From positions 2,108,001-2,172,000 of the forward strand of contig CM074702.1 of the NCBI GenBank assembly GCA_037367355.1: a stretch of DNA of 64,000 nt, in the 5' to 3' direction. The notes below the pieces were generated by a model that had not been told where the DNA came from, searched no databases, and saw only the letters and a list, made by a program, of their open reading frames with translations. Positions 1-11,934 of the stretch are shown piece after piece; position 1 is the first letter of the stretch, and each line of letters begins with the position of its first letter. The position numbers were made by a program, and so were the translations under genes. Source of the DNA: Neoscytalidium dimidiatum. Its lineage: Eukaryota; Ascomycota; Dothideomycetes; Botryosphaeriales; Botryosphaeriaceae.

Positions 1-669
1 TCGCCCTTCCCAGGCCAATCCTTCCCCCAGCCGGGTGCCTCGCCGTTCCAACCTCCTTTCCAGGGAGGTCCGCCTCGTCAACAGGGTTCGGGCTCGCCGC
101 CAGCCAACATGCCTTACGGCGCCCATCAACCCCCGAGTCGCACACCGCCGAGCAACGGCCAGGCTCCGCAGAGGCAGGGAAGCCTGCCGGCTGCCCCTGG
201 TCTGCCTCAACGCCCTGCTTTTGGTGCTCCGCAAGTCAACCAGTATCAGCTGCAGCAGATGCATCAGGGTCACGTCCCGCCTTCCACGACCGGTCCGCCG
301 GCTTACACTGCATCCTCTCAGGCTAACGGCCATGCCTCCCAACCCCATCAGAGTTCAATCCCCGGGCTTGAACAGTCGGTGGATGACTTGATCGCAAGTG
401 CAGGAAGGCCGACTGAGACGCCCAAGTCGGGTGAGTCTCAGCAGCCGAAGAAGGAAGATGAGACGTCGAAAGCTAAGAAGGAGGATGAGAAGAGGAAGCT
501 TGTATACTCTGACAACGAAGTGAGTCCGGAGGAGAAGATGGCCCAGCTGGCAAGGTACGCATTCAATCCCGCCGAGAGGAGGAAAGATGAAACGGTGGTG
601 GGTACGCTGGAACCCCCGGTCTCTGGCGTGGTCCTTGGACAAGATGACGTCGTCGACCCATCGGGATAG
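1..669 (+). CDS. C-terminal part of a probable BuGZ/ZNF207-like C2H2 zinc-finger protein (5' partial)
   Basis: The frame is open from base 1 to a TAG at 667-669, so the gene enters from the left edge. The visible 222 residues are rich in Pro, Gln, Ser and Gly up to about residue 115. A charged Lys/Glu stretch and a conserved-looking tail containing LVYSDNEVSPEEKMAQLARYAF follow. As I remember it, that tail, together with a preceding SVDDLIAS block, is typical of fungal homologues of the BuGZ/ZNF207 zinc-finger proteins, whose two C2H2 fingers lie at the N-terminus. The fingers would be outside the window, so the family call is inference. Those proteins act in the nucleus in mitotic or splicing functions in animals; the fungal role is unclear. 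It could instead be another low-complexity nuclear protein. Confidence 0.6.
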   Translation, partial: SPFPGQSFPQPGASPFQPPFQGGPPRQQGSGSPPANMPYGAHQPPSRTPPSNGQAPQRQGSLPAAPGLPQRPAFGAPQVNQYQLQQMHQGHVPPSTTGPPAYTASSQANGHASQPHQSSIPGLEQSVDDLIASAGRPTETPKSGESQQPKKEDETSKAKKEDEKRKLVYSDNEVSPEEKMAQLARYAFNPAERRKDETVVGTLEPPVSGVVLGQDDVVDPSG

Positions 670-2629
670 GTACTTTTGCGCAGCGGTCACATGCACTTGA
701 GCTCACGTCCCTTGGACATATGAGAGCATATTTCGGGCTACGGACGGAGCGTCAGAAACCCCCAAGATCCACAGCATCCGAAATTTTCCCACGCGACATA
801 GCCGCTGCATCCTTCCGACATCATTCTTCAATCCACCATCGGCGGCGATCAGCGACAGAAAGTGGACATAATCTGCTGAGAGCAGCTAAGTTTGCTGGTA
901 CTGCATTTTCACAGACAGGCTGTTCTAACCACGGGCCGAGGACAATTCTTACGAGCACACGGCGACAAAGGAACACAGCGAGCATCGGTAGCACTCAGCA
1001 GCACAATCGTTACACAAATGGACTACGTCGGTTAGTTTCCATAACGTCTGTCCCTTTCGGGCAGAAGCTGATGATCAGCTGAGGTTCGAAGCTACGGATT
1101 GCGACGCTCTCCTGGCGGCGGCGTTTTCGGCGAAAAGAACAGGACCTCTTCTTCCTTTTATCCCCCGATCACCTTTTCTTTTCCCCAAATGTAAGTCTTA
1201 CAACGGTTGGTTCCTTTTCGATAGTTCTCTCGTGCTTTCTTCCTGAGCCGGAGCTGCTGAAAGAGATATCTAATTAAACCTCATTTCTGACCTTGATCTT
1301 ACGTGACGCTTTCTCTACATGATGCCAAATTTTCATCTTCGCGTAGTGTTGAATGGAGGACACTATTATTTGTTGCTTCCTTAGAGTAGTCCTGGACCGC
1401 ATCTGGGCTTGGTGAAGGAAAAAACCTACGCTGGGTTTGCATAATGCATCGACTTTCAGCTTCTCCATTCTACGGTCTTCCGGTCTCAGGACAGGCCGGA
1501 TCCTTGCATGTGTATTGAGTTTGGTTCCTCTGTGCAGGCGTAAAGGACCACCGTAGATTAAATAAGGATCAAACGCTGTAGGGGAGACAATCCCTTACAA
1601 GCGAGCAATCGAGGTCTCGCATCTCTGCTCAGTCACCCTCGGGAGTGAAGGACTTCCGACGTAAGCATTCATGTTTGGGTGTTGTTGTGGTGTAGCCTGT
1701 GTTGCCAAGGATGACTATTTGCATTATTCTTTACTTATACAAGAGGAAGCGCAATGAGCGCAGATGATCATTCATATACGCAGATCTTAGCATATGGGAA
1801 TCCGGTCTCAGAATCTCATTCGGACGCTGTTACGCAATATTTTGTCGCTGTTTTTGTAAAGAATAAACCTTTTTGATGCTCTTTCCTCGTGTGACTTATC
1901 GATCTGCTTGTCCTAAGGCATGTTGATACGTTACTTCTGTACACTGATTCGTGAACAAGAATAGCCAGCGCAGGGAAAGCAGGAGGCAAAAGAAACTACC
2001 TCTTGCATCGCAGTAAGAGGTCGTATTTGAGAAACCCCTCTCTTTTATAAAGGTCTATGGGCAGATGAAGTAATCATCTGATCGGAAATATCATTTTAAG
2101 GTTGATGGCAGCTACTCCCGGAGCACTGCTTTACCAATGCAGGTTGAATTACAGTATAGAAGGTGACATTCTCCGCCACCTGTTGTAATAGCCGTACAAC
2201 GGAAAGGAAAACATAGGATCTCCACATCTATGAAAACAGCGGGAGCCACTCTATTTCGTGTCGAACCGCTCGGGAACGACATCCAAATCCGATGCCGAGT
2301 CCTTAACACCGAGGTCGGCATGCCATACGCACGACACACGATTGGGCACAGGATTCCCCGTCTTCCCCGCAGAGCCCAATTTCTTGGTTTCAAAGAGCCC
2401 CAAAATGGTGATCCGCTGGTGGCTCTGATTACCCTTAGCATCTAATTGCCTGTCAGACTCTGCGGAGCTCGCCCTCCAAAAACGTCCGCCTGGTAGGTCG
2501 GAGATCTCTCATAAAGCACTATAAGAAGGGTAGGTAGATAAGAAAGGGGGAGAAAATGGTGCCTTTGAGCCTCCCCGACCCAAGTCTCCAAGCTCCAATC
2601 CTACCAGCAAAAAGAGACACTTCGCCACC
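670..2629. other. intergenic, no gene supported
   Basis: Short overlapping reading frames exist on both strands (for example 720-1082 and 2112-2445), but none has a recognisable motif or plausible exon partners. The last 100 bases lead to a good start context (GCCACCATGACG) at 2630. Confidence 0.6.
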
Positions 2630-3719
2630 ATGACGTCCTCAACCAAGACCACCGCCGCAACTCCGTCGCCGCCGCCTCCGCCTCCGCCCCAAGGCGTCCA
2701 CCTCGTCGGCAGCATCTGCGGCGCGCCCACCGCCTCCGCGGCCTTCGCCACGGCCCTCGCGGCCTTCCCCTCGCGCCTGCGCCGGCTGCCCGACGGCGAG
2801 CCCGCCCACCGCTCCACCTTCATCGGCTGGCAGCTGTCCGTCCTGCCGCCCGCCGTCCGCCGCGCGTACGACGCCTCCTTCAACAGCATCCCGCAGCCGG
2901 CCCCGTCGTCGCCCTCCGAGGCGCGCGCCATCGTCGCGGCCATGCCGCCGCTCGCCCCCGGCTACGACGCCGCGGCGCTCGAGTCGTGGGCGGCGTTCGC
3001 GGCGGCGGCGGGGCGGGGCGAGATGCCCCGAGGGCGTCCGGTTCCAGGTCTGCCTGCCGACGCCGTTCTGCGTCGCGTGCCTGGTGCGGCCGGGGCTGCA
3101 GGCGGCCGTCGAGCCCGCGTACGAGGCCGCGCTGCTGGCGTGCCTGCGCCGGATCCTGGCCGTCGTGCCGCCCGCCCGGCTCGCCGTCCAGTGGGACGTC
3201 GCGGCCGAGCCGATGGCGCTGGAGGGCGCGTACTGGCCGCACTTCGAGCCCTACTTCGACGGCGACGTGCTCGACGGCCTGGTGGCGCGGATCGCGCGCG
3301 TGGTGGGCGCGGTGCCCGCCGGGGTCGAGGTCGGCCTGCACGTGTGCTACGGCGACATGGGCCACAGGCACTTCGTGGAGCCCAGGGATACGGGGCTGAT
3401 GGCGAGGATCGTGAGGGGCGTGGTGGAGGGCGCGGGGAGGGGCGTCGATTGGGTGCATCTGCCGGTGCCGAAGGCGAGGGACGACGAAGCGTACTTCGAG
3501 CCGCTGAAGGGCCTGGACCTGGGGGAGACGGAGCTGTACCTCGGATTGGTGCATGCTCATGACGAGGAAGGGACGCGGAGGAGGTTGAAGACCGCGCAGA
3601 AGGTGCTTGGAGGCCGGAAGTTCGGCGTGGCGACTGAGTGCGGTCTGGGAAGGACGCCGACGGAGGACTTCGCTTCGATTGCAAAGATCTCTTGTGACAT
3701 CTCAGCGCCTATAGCCTGA
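2630..3719 (+). pseudogene. UROD/MetE-like (cobalamin-independent methionine synthase C-terminal-like) protein, frameshifted
   Basis: A single-exon gene starting at ATG 2630 in a strong context. The first frame gives a Pro-rich leader, then GVHLVGSI-type and RLRRLPDGE motifs of fungal UROD/MetE-superfamily proteins. It loses homology-like sequence near 3030. The +1 frame immediately continues with EGVRFQVCLPTPF, PARLAVQWDVAAEP, HVCYGDMGHRHF, DWVHLPVPK and FGVATECGLGR, and ends at TGA 3717-3719. The switch sits exactly at four C residues (3025-3028): three C would make one uninterrupted frame of about 362 codons. The family is a TIM barrel related to methionine synthase; the substrate of these fungal members is unknown. 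Either a real inactivating insertion or a base-call error in a very GC-rich stretch. Confidence 0.8.
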
Positions 3720-4211
3720 GGAAGAGCTCCTTAGTCGAGTCCAGAACTACTTTGAAATCAAACGACAGGCGTTGATGAAGCCAAGGAAAAAAAAAAAAAA
3801 AAAAGCTTAGAAGCATGGTGAAGAGACATCAAGGGAACTTTCTTACCGCAACGGTAGACCCAGGAGCATTGGATACCTGAAAAGTGAGATGAGTTTCACA
3901 GCGATTGCCCTTCCGCATCTGTGCAAAGCGCCTGAAGAGCTCAGAGAGTTTCCTATATCAAGCCCCTTTTGAGCCACCCGAAAGTCTTATCCTTTACAAA
4001 AAGACCACCCATTTTTCAGTCTGTCTTTCCACAGTCATATGAAAAATCCAACAGAAAGAGCAACGAATGTTTACATCTCCAGGGTCAGTAGCACTATTCC
4101 CCACTCCATCTACGATCCAAAGTCTCATCCCTCATGAACAACCGTTACATCATCATCTCCGTCCTGCTCATATTCCACACTCGGTATAAATCCCTACCGC
4201 ATCGCAAAGGC
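3720..4211. other. intergenic with A18 homopolymer
   Basis: Spacer between two convergent genes. It contains an 18-base A run at 3787-3804, otherwise no feature. It should hold the 3' ends of both flanking transcripts. Confidence 0.6.
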
Positions 4212-6685
4212 CTACCCCTTCAACGACCCCGCCGCCTTGTAAATCAAGCCCTTGATGATCCCCGCCCACTTCTCCGCCTTCGCCTTATCGCCAAAGTCGA
4301 CGGCCTCGACGAGGCCCGGGAAAGTGGCGCCGGCGTAACCGGTCCACAGGCCGGGCGCGAAGACGACGTGCTTGAACCAGGGGCGGCCGTCGAGGCCGCC
4401 GGCGAACAGGAACTGGCGCTCGAGGTACTTGTACTTGGTGTTGACGGCGCGCACGCGGTAGTAGAGCTTGATCTTCTTCCACCACTTCCACCAGGGGATG
4501 GGGTTGTCGCGGATCTCGGCGCGCAGCGCGTCGGCCGCGGCGTCGACCCGGCGCGCCGCGCCGTGCAGCTTGTCGATCGCCTTCTCGATGGGCGCGAACA
4601 GCGCGGGCACGTCCCACGCCTCGACGCCCTTGGGGTCTCGCGACGCGGCCGCGGCCGCGGCTTTGTCTTCGACGGACTTGAGGTAGCGGCGCAGGCCGAC
4701 CGCGTAGTTGGTCGCGTTGAAGTGGATGACGGGCGTCTCGATCAGCTTGGCGGCCAGGACGGCGAAGACCTTGGCGATGGTCTCGTGGTACGCGAAGCCC
4801 GGGTCGCCGAAGCGGTCCATCCACGCGAAGCTGTCGTAGTTGCTGTGGTAGTGGTACACCGGGTTCTCCGCGCCCGGCTTGAAGCCCAGGTCGACCGACG
4901 GGATGCCCGCGAAGTCCTGGAACGCGGTGAAGTCGGACCCGCTGCCCATCGTGTTGATGTGCTTGTTCCAGACGTCGCCGACAGTCTGGTTCGCGACCGT
5001 TTGGTTGGGGCTCTGAACCTTGAGCGTGGCTTCGATAAGGGCGTCGTCGAGGAGGGGCGCGGCCGAGGCGCCGAAGTGAGGGCCCGTGGCGCCGACGTCG
5101 ACGTTGATGTAGGCGACGGCGGCGTGGGATAGCCAGGGCAGGTATTCCTCAACCCACTCGGTGGACCCGATAAGGCCGTATTCCTCGCCGTCCCAGCTGG
5201 CAAAGACGACGGTACGGAGCGGCTTCCAGCCCTTCGACAGGGCGATGCCGAAGGCACGGATCAGCTCGTTGAAGGCCGCGGAGCCAGAGTTGGGATCGCC
5301 GGCACCGCCAGCAATCCAAGCGTCCCTGTGGTTACCGAGGATAATAACCTCGTCCGGGATAGTACCGTTGATGATGCCAATGACATCCCACTGGGGAGTA
5401 GTGACATACTCCTGCTCATTGACAAGGTTGATGACGACGTCGTCGGGGGTGGGACCAATGTTGTACTCGACACCCTTGGAACCAAGACCACCGCCTTTCC
5501 AGTACTTGCCGAAGTCCTCAGCCTTGGGGCCATGGCCATTCAGCGCCTTGAGCAGCGGCAAAGCATCGGTGTAAGAGATGGGGACTGAGGGAATGGAAGG
5601 GATCTTGCCTTCGACGCCGTCCCGAGGCGCGCCGGGCTTTGAAGGATATCCAGGAGTGGTAGGATCACCAGGGGCGAAACCTAGTTCAGTCAATTCGTTG
5701 GATTTCAGTGAGATTCGGTAGACTTACTCAAGAACTGAGTGCTGCCGCGCTGGACGCTGCTGGGGTTCCTCGCAGGGCCCTCAGGGTATGCCTTGTATCC
5801 GTTCTCCTCGGTGACCTCTCCATCATCTCCAGGGTCAGAGTAGAGGATAGCACCGACTGCTCCGAGCTCCTGGGCGCGCTTGATCTTCAGTCCGCGGAAG
5901 ATACCGCCGTACTTGACAAGCACAATCTTACCCTCCAAGCTGACGTTGGCCTTGACCAGGTCCTCGTAGTCTTGGTAGGTTCCGTAGTTGACGTAGACGT
6001 AGGGAGCTGTCACGTTGCCGGAAGCGCTGTAGCCGTGGAAGGTGGGGATGCGGTCCTCGAGGCCGCTGGTGGGGTCCTCCTCCAGGACGTCCTCCTCCAG
6101 GCTTGCCTCGTAGGTGACCTTCCAGGCATCAACGTTCTCGGTATCTCTCTCGGCCGCCTCGCTCTTCTGCAGCAGAGCTAGGCGGTGCCCGAGAGGGTAG
6201 TTTAGGTAGGTGTCGTAGGCCACGAGCTCGACATTGGGGACGCCAAACTCCTGCCACTTCTCCTTGGTCCAGATAGCCTGGCTGATGTTCTTGCCCGCAA
6301 GATGTGGGCCGGCAGTGTAGTACTTGCTGTACTCGCGAGCCTTCTCCGCGCTGGGGGTGGTCAGGAGGATTTCCTCCAGCTCCTCGAAGCTCAAGCCATC
6401 GCTTTGCGGCCAGGCTCTGCTCAGACTGTAACCCCCACTTCTGAAGGCGGCAAACTCGTTGTTGGCGACAGCCTTATCGCCAGGGAAGTATGGAGGAAGG
6501 ATGAAGATGGAGGCGAGGACGGCGCCGAGGACGATGGCAGGGACAATTGCGAGGACGTAGGTACAAACGCGGCGGACGGTGTGGTGAGGGTATCGCGGGG
6601 GACGCTCTGCGACAGGCACCACCTGGATGAGAGGCGTGCGTTCGTCGGCCATTGCGGTGGCTTTCTCGTCGTAGAGCGTGACCAT
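4212..6685 (-). CDS. Membrane-anchored M28 metallopeptidase, glutamate carboxypeptidase II-like
   Basis: Two exons, 6685-5728 and 5680-4212, are joined over a 47-nt GTAAGT...CTAG intron (phase 1) to give 808 residues. A short cytoplasmic N-terminus is followed by one signal-anchor helix (about 40-66). Then come a PA-type apical domain (about 205-310), the M28 zinc peptidase core and a C-terminal transferrin-receptor-like dimerisation region. All expected metal or catalytic residues of the GCPII family are visible: His ~437 in NHRDAW, Asp ~448 in GDPNSG, the Glu-Glu pair ~485-486 in WDGEEYGL, Asp in YINVDVG and His in YHYHSNYDS. It should be an active di-zinc aminopeptidase or carboxypeptidase facing the vacuole lumen or cell exterior. 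Vps70/Tre1-type proteins are related, but those often lack metal ligands. An alternative start is Met12. Substrate unknown. Confidence 0.92.
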
Positions 6686-9124
6686 TGCTGGCGGGAGCTT
6701 AGTGGGAGAATGCGCTACTCACTGCCCCATGTGCGAATGGAGGAGCAGTCGAGAGGCGGGCGAAGAGGCGAGGTCGGGCGGTTTTGAGGTCGGGCAAGGG
6801 CAGCGGCAGCATGAGCTGTCGAGCTTGGACCCGCATCTGACGAGCTTCCTGGTGCGGAAGTCGATGGCCAACTCCGTCATCGCTGCGGAGAAATGCGATC
6901 GGCTTGCCTCGGCTTGGCCGAGCCGCCAGCAAAGAACGTGACCCCAGCGCCATATCCTCCATCAGCAATTCATTTCCCTTCCTTCGATAGCACCAGCCGC
7001 GCAGGCTTCGAAGCCATGTCTTTCTGTATGTGCTTATTGATCATGGACGAGAGACATGCGCGGAACTGTGATGGCGCCCTACAGCAACCACTCATTCGGA
7101 TCGTTACATATCACGCCGAATATGCGAGGAGCACGCCAGTTTCATCGCTTTCTGATCGTCCTCGGGAGGCGGGTACGTTTCTAGAACCGACTAGATCCAC
7201 TGTCGACATTTCGCACCGTGTTGTCGCCGCGGAGGGGATGAATGATGTATCGGGTTCTGAGTCCTGAGCAACGAGTCAATCCCACCCGTATCGATCGCGA
7301 AAGTGGATAGGAATTGAGGGGAGCCCAACCAATCTGGTCGCCACATTTCCACGTGCCCAGCATTCAAACCCTGTCCAGCCCTTCTTGGTGATGCACAGCA
7401 AAGAGGAAAGGTTGACATGACATCTTGACTTCTAAGCCAATATCTCGCTCGAATGGAGAGTTCGTCAATGGACGCACGTTAGTTCTGCGATCTTTTTGAC
7501 AATAAAAACGCATTGGCTCAATGCGGCCGTGGGTTAGGAAGAGCAAATACCTTTCTTAAGGGAGTCGGAAGAGTCAGATATACTTGAAGAATAGTCGCAG
7601 TGGCACTGTGGTCTCGAAACCTCACGGATTTTTCGTGATGATAGCTGACAAGAAAGCTGGTCCGAGTGAAGATGGAATGATCTGACATCAGACCGCGGGG
7701 CTTCAATGTCGGAGAGATAATGCTGATTTTGTCCTGCAGAAACTCAACATGCTGCGCGTATATGGGCCCCCACGTGGCGCCAGCAACCAATTAGATACGT
7801 TCCGAGTCTGCCGTACAACGCAAAGTCAATTTGCTTCCTTTAAACTTCTTTCGTTTCAATACCTTGTCTGAGCGACGTCACAAGAACGTCAAGAAGCAAT
7901 TAGATTAGAATATATCCAATTTACTTCCAAGCAACTGCGATCGTCTCAGCGCTATGTATTTCGCCTTTGACTCTCCAATTGCAGGCTGGCCAGTTACTCG
8001 TTATGCTTGCGGTTTTTCATCGTAACTCGCGATGGTATCTCTGGACCTATAACATCTATTGCATTTGGATCTTGTAAGCGATGAAAGGGACACCGTATGG
8101 GCAGTATGTCATATTCACAGAGGCCTTGGAAGTTCCCCTGGTGCTACTCACACCCGTGCGATTGTCTCCACGTCCAATAGTCGCATCGGTGCGCTCGACC
8201 GTGCAATCTTGCCCTGACCTTCGCAATAGCCACATCTCATCGTCCAAGTATGCCGAACGCTCTCCTATGCATGGGGTCATGTTGCAGTCAGACGGAAGGT
8301 ATGTTCAGGCAAGCGGCGCGGGCATGTCGAGCTGGGAAACGCGTCTGCTCATGGTGCACTGGACTCTTAGATGCCGTTGCTGGCAGCCGTGGTCTCGATG
8401 TCAACGGCAATCTTGCATGCGCCTCTTGCCGTTGTGGTAGACCCTGCGTGGCTTAGTCTGACCTGAACGTGTAAGCTACCGCCGAGTATTTCAATGCGCG
8501 TTGTTGTACTGACGATCGTAGCAGGAGATGCTGTTCTGCGCATAGACTCATTAAAAACGTCGAAGGAGCGCCAGGGTGGCATGGCGCATCGCGCGGAGGT
8601 CGCAATACTGACACAGCGTGAGGGAGAGGCGGGGGGCCATCGCAGCGCGCAGTCTCGAGGGCGGTGACTATGAGGATCTTTGGGCGCGCGGGGGAGGCAT
8701 GGTTGCGGGGTGCAACACCAAGTCTGCCTTTCGTGAAGTTACGGATCCGGAACGCCAGAACACGGGGAGCCCCGTGCGAGGAGGCCGATGGGCGTGTCCA
8801 GAGGGGCTGTAGAGGCAGCGACACTTATCCACATCGTCGCGGGAACCGCCCCGTCCAAAGGAACTAATCATCGTGGCAAACACATTGTAGCTCTAGATAC
8901 TTATTTACATGCCCAATAGACAAACAAGAGGCGACAATGTTCCTGTGCGTCGAAGTGCGCGCTGGAAACGCGTGCGTCGTTGGGCCATCGCAGCGTCGCA
9001 GGGCGTTGAACGCGCAACACCACGATCAGCGCATCGTGAAAACTTGGAACACTGAAGACCGGCATCGCAGGAATAACAGCGGCAGGCTGGTACAGCTGTA
9101 CGCACCCCCGCGAGCCCGCCTCCC

Positions 9125-9485
9125 CGCCAATGCTTCAGTGTCTGGCCTCAACACCAGGCAGGGCTATCGCCGAGTCACTAAGATATCTCTTCCTCAAGGG
9201 CCTGCGCAAGGCAGACCATCAACGAAAAGACGAGGGTAGAAGAAAGAAGGTTCGCGTCAGCCCGAGGAAGTGCAATACGAGCGACACTGTGGGCTTTGAG
9301 ACTCAGGCGGTGCCGTTGTCCCAAACCCTGATTTCCAAAAACTGATCTTAGATCATCCACCCGTAGGTGGGTACCAGAGATTAACCTGGCAAGAACAGTT
9401 ACTACACTTGATCTAAGCCAGAAGGCAAAGAGAGCTGAAGAGAAAAAAGGGTTGGAGCAGAGGGGAGGGGCTGTTTATATAGGGA
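9125..9485 (-). repeat. Dispersed repeat copy A (TATA-containing, opposite orientation to copy B at 29.1 kb)
   Basis: Read on the minus strand, this starts with CCTATATAAAC. It runs through TAACTGTTCTTGCCAGGTTA, a CCACC-TACG-GGTGG hairpin, CAGTTTTTGGAAA and CCACAGTGTCGCTCGTATTG, then CAGTGTC-flanking sequence. Copy B on the plus strand at about 29099-29475 carries the same blocks in the same order with scattered differences and small indels. No terminal repeats or target duplications were identified, so the element type is open (solo LTR, MITE or a duplicated promoter). Confidence 0.75.
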
Positions 9486-9501
9486 GGGTTGGAAGAAGAC
9501 G

Positions 9502-9532
9502 CGAGGCGGCACGAGGCGGCACGAGGCGGCGT
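9502..9532. repeat. Short tandem repeat, three units of GAGGCGGCAC
   Basis: A ten-base unit GAGGCGGCAC is repeated almost three times, just upstream (minus-strand sense) of the TATA block of repeat copy A. It is absent from copy B. Confidence 0.7.
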
Positions 9533-10143
9533 GCTCATGCACAGACCCGGCCTGGCAGGGCTGCGAGCTTTCACCACGCCGGTTTTCCTGGGCCACGGGA
9601 TGGCTGATGCCTGTTTACCGTGGCCTGCTGACCTTGGTGGCGCTTCGACGCCTGCATTAGCGCAGCACTTGCAGCTGGAGCCCCCGTGCGCCGCATGTTT
9701 CTGGCAGGAACGACGACGGGTCGGTGCCTGCAGTAGGGCTTGCGCCTGCCCGAATTGGCTGCCATTGGCGCAGTCATGCCCGCCCGCGTGCATGTGAAGC
9801 ATTCACAAGACTTTGGCCTGGCCCACCTGCCTGGACATCAAGGTTGTTGCTTTCGAGGCAAGAAGGAAGCAGCACAGCTTCCGGATCGAGCAATCAGCAT
9901 GGTAGCATGATCAGGCTCGAGGGGTTCGTGGACAGGCCTTTTCGAGGCAGTATTCACGGCCTTGACGAGGTTGGGCAACGTGCCAACGACCAGGCGCGGC
10001 AGCGGGCCGGGGACGCCACGATCAAAGCTTAGCGGAGATCCGCTGTCCAGCTACTCAGCCCTGCAGCCCGCCCGCCGTTACGTCATCCTCATGCGACTCC
10101 AGCGCGCACCGCATGATGATGTAGAGGCGGGTCTTAGAACATG

Positions 10144-10149
10144 TATATA
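10144..10149 (+). promoter_or_regulatory. Candidate TATA box of the 6PGDH gene
   Basis: TATATA lies 110 bases upstream of the ATG at 10259. The position suits a fungal core promoter; nothing else supports it. Confidence 0.35.
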
Positions 10150-10258
10150 GCTCCCGTGGCCGCCACACGCCGCGAGCGAAGTAGTTGTGGCCGACGCTCC
10201 TGTAAACAGCACCTTGAGTTTCCCCTAAATTCACGACTGCAAGCAACAGCACTTTAAG

Positions 10259-11934
10259 ATGGCGCCGGCGCTTGACATTAAGAAGGTGATCTTCCCCGCG
10301 CGATCTCGTGCAACGTCAGCAAGCAACGAGCTCACCGGGCATTCTTAGATCGCCATGATCGGCTGCGGCAGCATGGGTGGTGGCATGGCACTGCTGTTCG
10401 CCGAGCACGGTGTACAGGTCTCGCTTCAAGATCCTTCCGAAGCCGCCATGGACAAGATCGTCGAGCAAGCGAGCCAAGCCCAGACCATTCCCAACGGCGC
10501 CGTCCGCAAGTATACCGACTATCAGTCCCTCTGTGCATCGCTCGACAGCCCCAAGGTTTTCGTCTTCTCGCTGCCCCATGGCTCCGTGGGAGACTCGGTG
10601 CTCGGCCGCTTGATGCCGTATCTGGACAAGGGAGATATCATTATCGACGCGGGGAATGAGCGCTGGGAGAATACGGAGAGGAGGCAGGCGAAGTGCTACA
10701 CAAGAGGTGTGAGGTATATTGGCATGGGTGTATCGGGCGGCTACCAAGCGGCAAGGCAGGGTCCGAGCATGTGCCCTGGTGGAGACGACGAGTCGCTTGA
10801 CTTGGTGCTACCTCTGCTAAAGAAAGTTGCTGCGAAGGATAGAAATGGTGTACCTTGCGTGGCCAAGGCCGGTACGGGAGGCTCAGGACATTATGTCAAG
10901 ATGATCCACAACGGCATTGAGCATGGCATGATCAGTGCAGTGTCGGAAGCGTACGACATCATGAAGAAGGGCTTGGGTATGAGCAATGAGGAAATTGGGG
11001 ATGTTTTCGAGCAATGGAACAAAGAAGGAGAACTGGTAAGACCGATCCCCTTCCTTCATGCTACCTCGTCCAGCGCAGAACTGACTTCCTTCAGCGAGGG
11101 ACCTTTTTGATCTGGATCAGCGCGGATATTTGCCGCACAAAAGATGGCTCTCGAAACAACGAATACGTGTTGGATACCGTGGAGGATAAGGTCGTACAAG
11201 ATATTACTGGTGAAGAAGGAACTGGCGTCTGGAGTAACGAGCAAGCCGTCTTGCATCACATCCCCGCTCCAACCCTGACCTCTGCTCATTATCTCCGTCT
11301 CGCTTCCGCTGACCGCAGCCAGCGCATCCGGGCGCAGCAGACAATTGGCGGAGAGTTCACGCCGCAGCCACTAAATCTGTCAGGACAAGCGAAGCAGGAC
11401 TTCCTTGAGGCTTTGCGCCGGGCCACCTACGCGGCCTTTCTCATCAGCTATGTCCAGGGAGTGAACATTATCGAGCGAGCAGACAGAGAAAACCGTTGGA
11501 ACATCGACTATGGCGCAGTGCTGCAGATTTGGCGAGGCGGATGCATCATTCAGGCCGAACACATCGCCTCGTTACTTCACCCCATTTTTGCGAACTTCCG
11601 TGCCCTGGACACCATCAACCTCCTATTCCAACCAACCATCATGTCTGAGGTCAAAGCTTGCGTCGCATCCCTGCGCGACGTCGTTGCTAAAGCTACAGTT
11701 GCCGACTACGTCATCCCTGCGTTAAGCGCGAGCCTGGAGTACGTCAAGTACCAGACGAGCACATCGCTGCCGATGAGCTTCGCAGAAGCGCAGCTCGACT
11801 ACTTCGGGGCGCACATGTACGATCGGAAGGGAGAGGATGGGACAAGCGCGCCGACCACAGGTAAATACCACTTCGAGTGGAAGCCGGCCAAGAGCTCCAT
11901 CACGCCGCATGAGCACGGCGCTGCTCGTTTCTGA
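10259..11934 (+). CDS. 6-phosphogluconate dehydrogenase, divergent paralogue
   Basis: Three exons (10259-10285, 10349-11035, 11095-11934; introns of 63 and 59 nt, both phase 0) encode 517 residues. The N-terminal Rossmann fold has GCGSMGGGMA. The substrate region keeps GGSGHYVKMIHNGIEHG, with the Lys, His, Asn and Glu that bind and protonate 6-phosphogluconate. The helical domain has LRGTFLIWISADIC, WNIDYGAVLQIWRGGCII and NLLFQPTI. The enzyme oxidatively decarboxylates 6-phosphogluconate to ribulose-5-phosphate with NADP in the cytosol. Several positions depart from what I remember of the housekeeping enzyme (GIEHGMISAVSEAYD where GIEYGDMQ-type is usual). The C-terminal tail is long and unlike the usual YGG-containing end. 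I therefore take it as a second, specialised copy. Confidence 0.88.

Larger units (their letters stand above)
6686..10258. other. 3.6-kb gene-poor intergenic region
   Basis: Only short, overlapping, motif-free reading frames are seen on both strands. The one clear structure is the dispersed repeat at about 9125-9485, with a small GC-rich tandem repeat beside it. The last part is the promoter of the 6PGDH gene. Confidence 0.55.
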
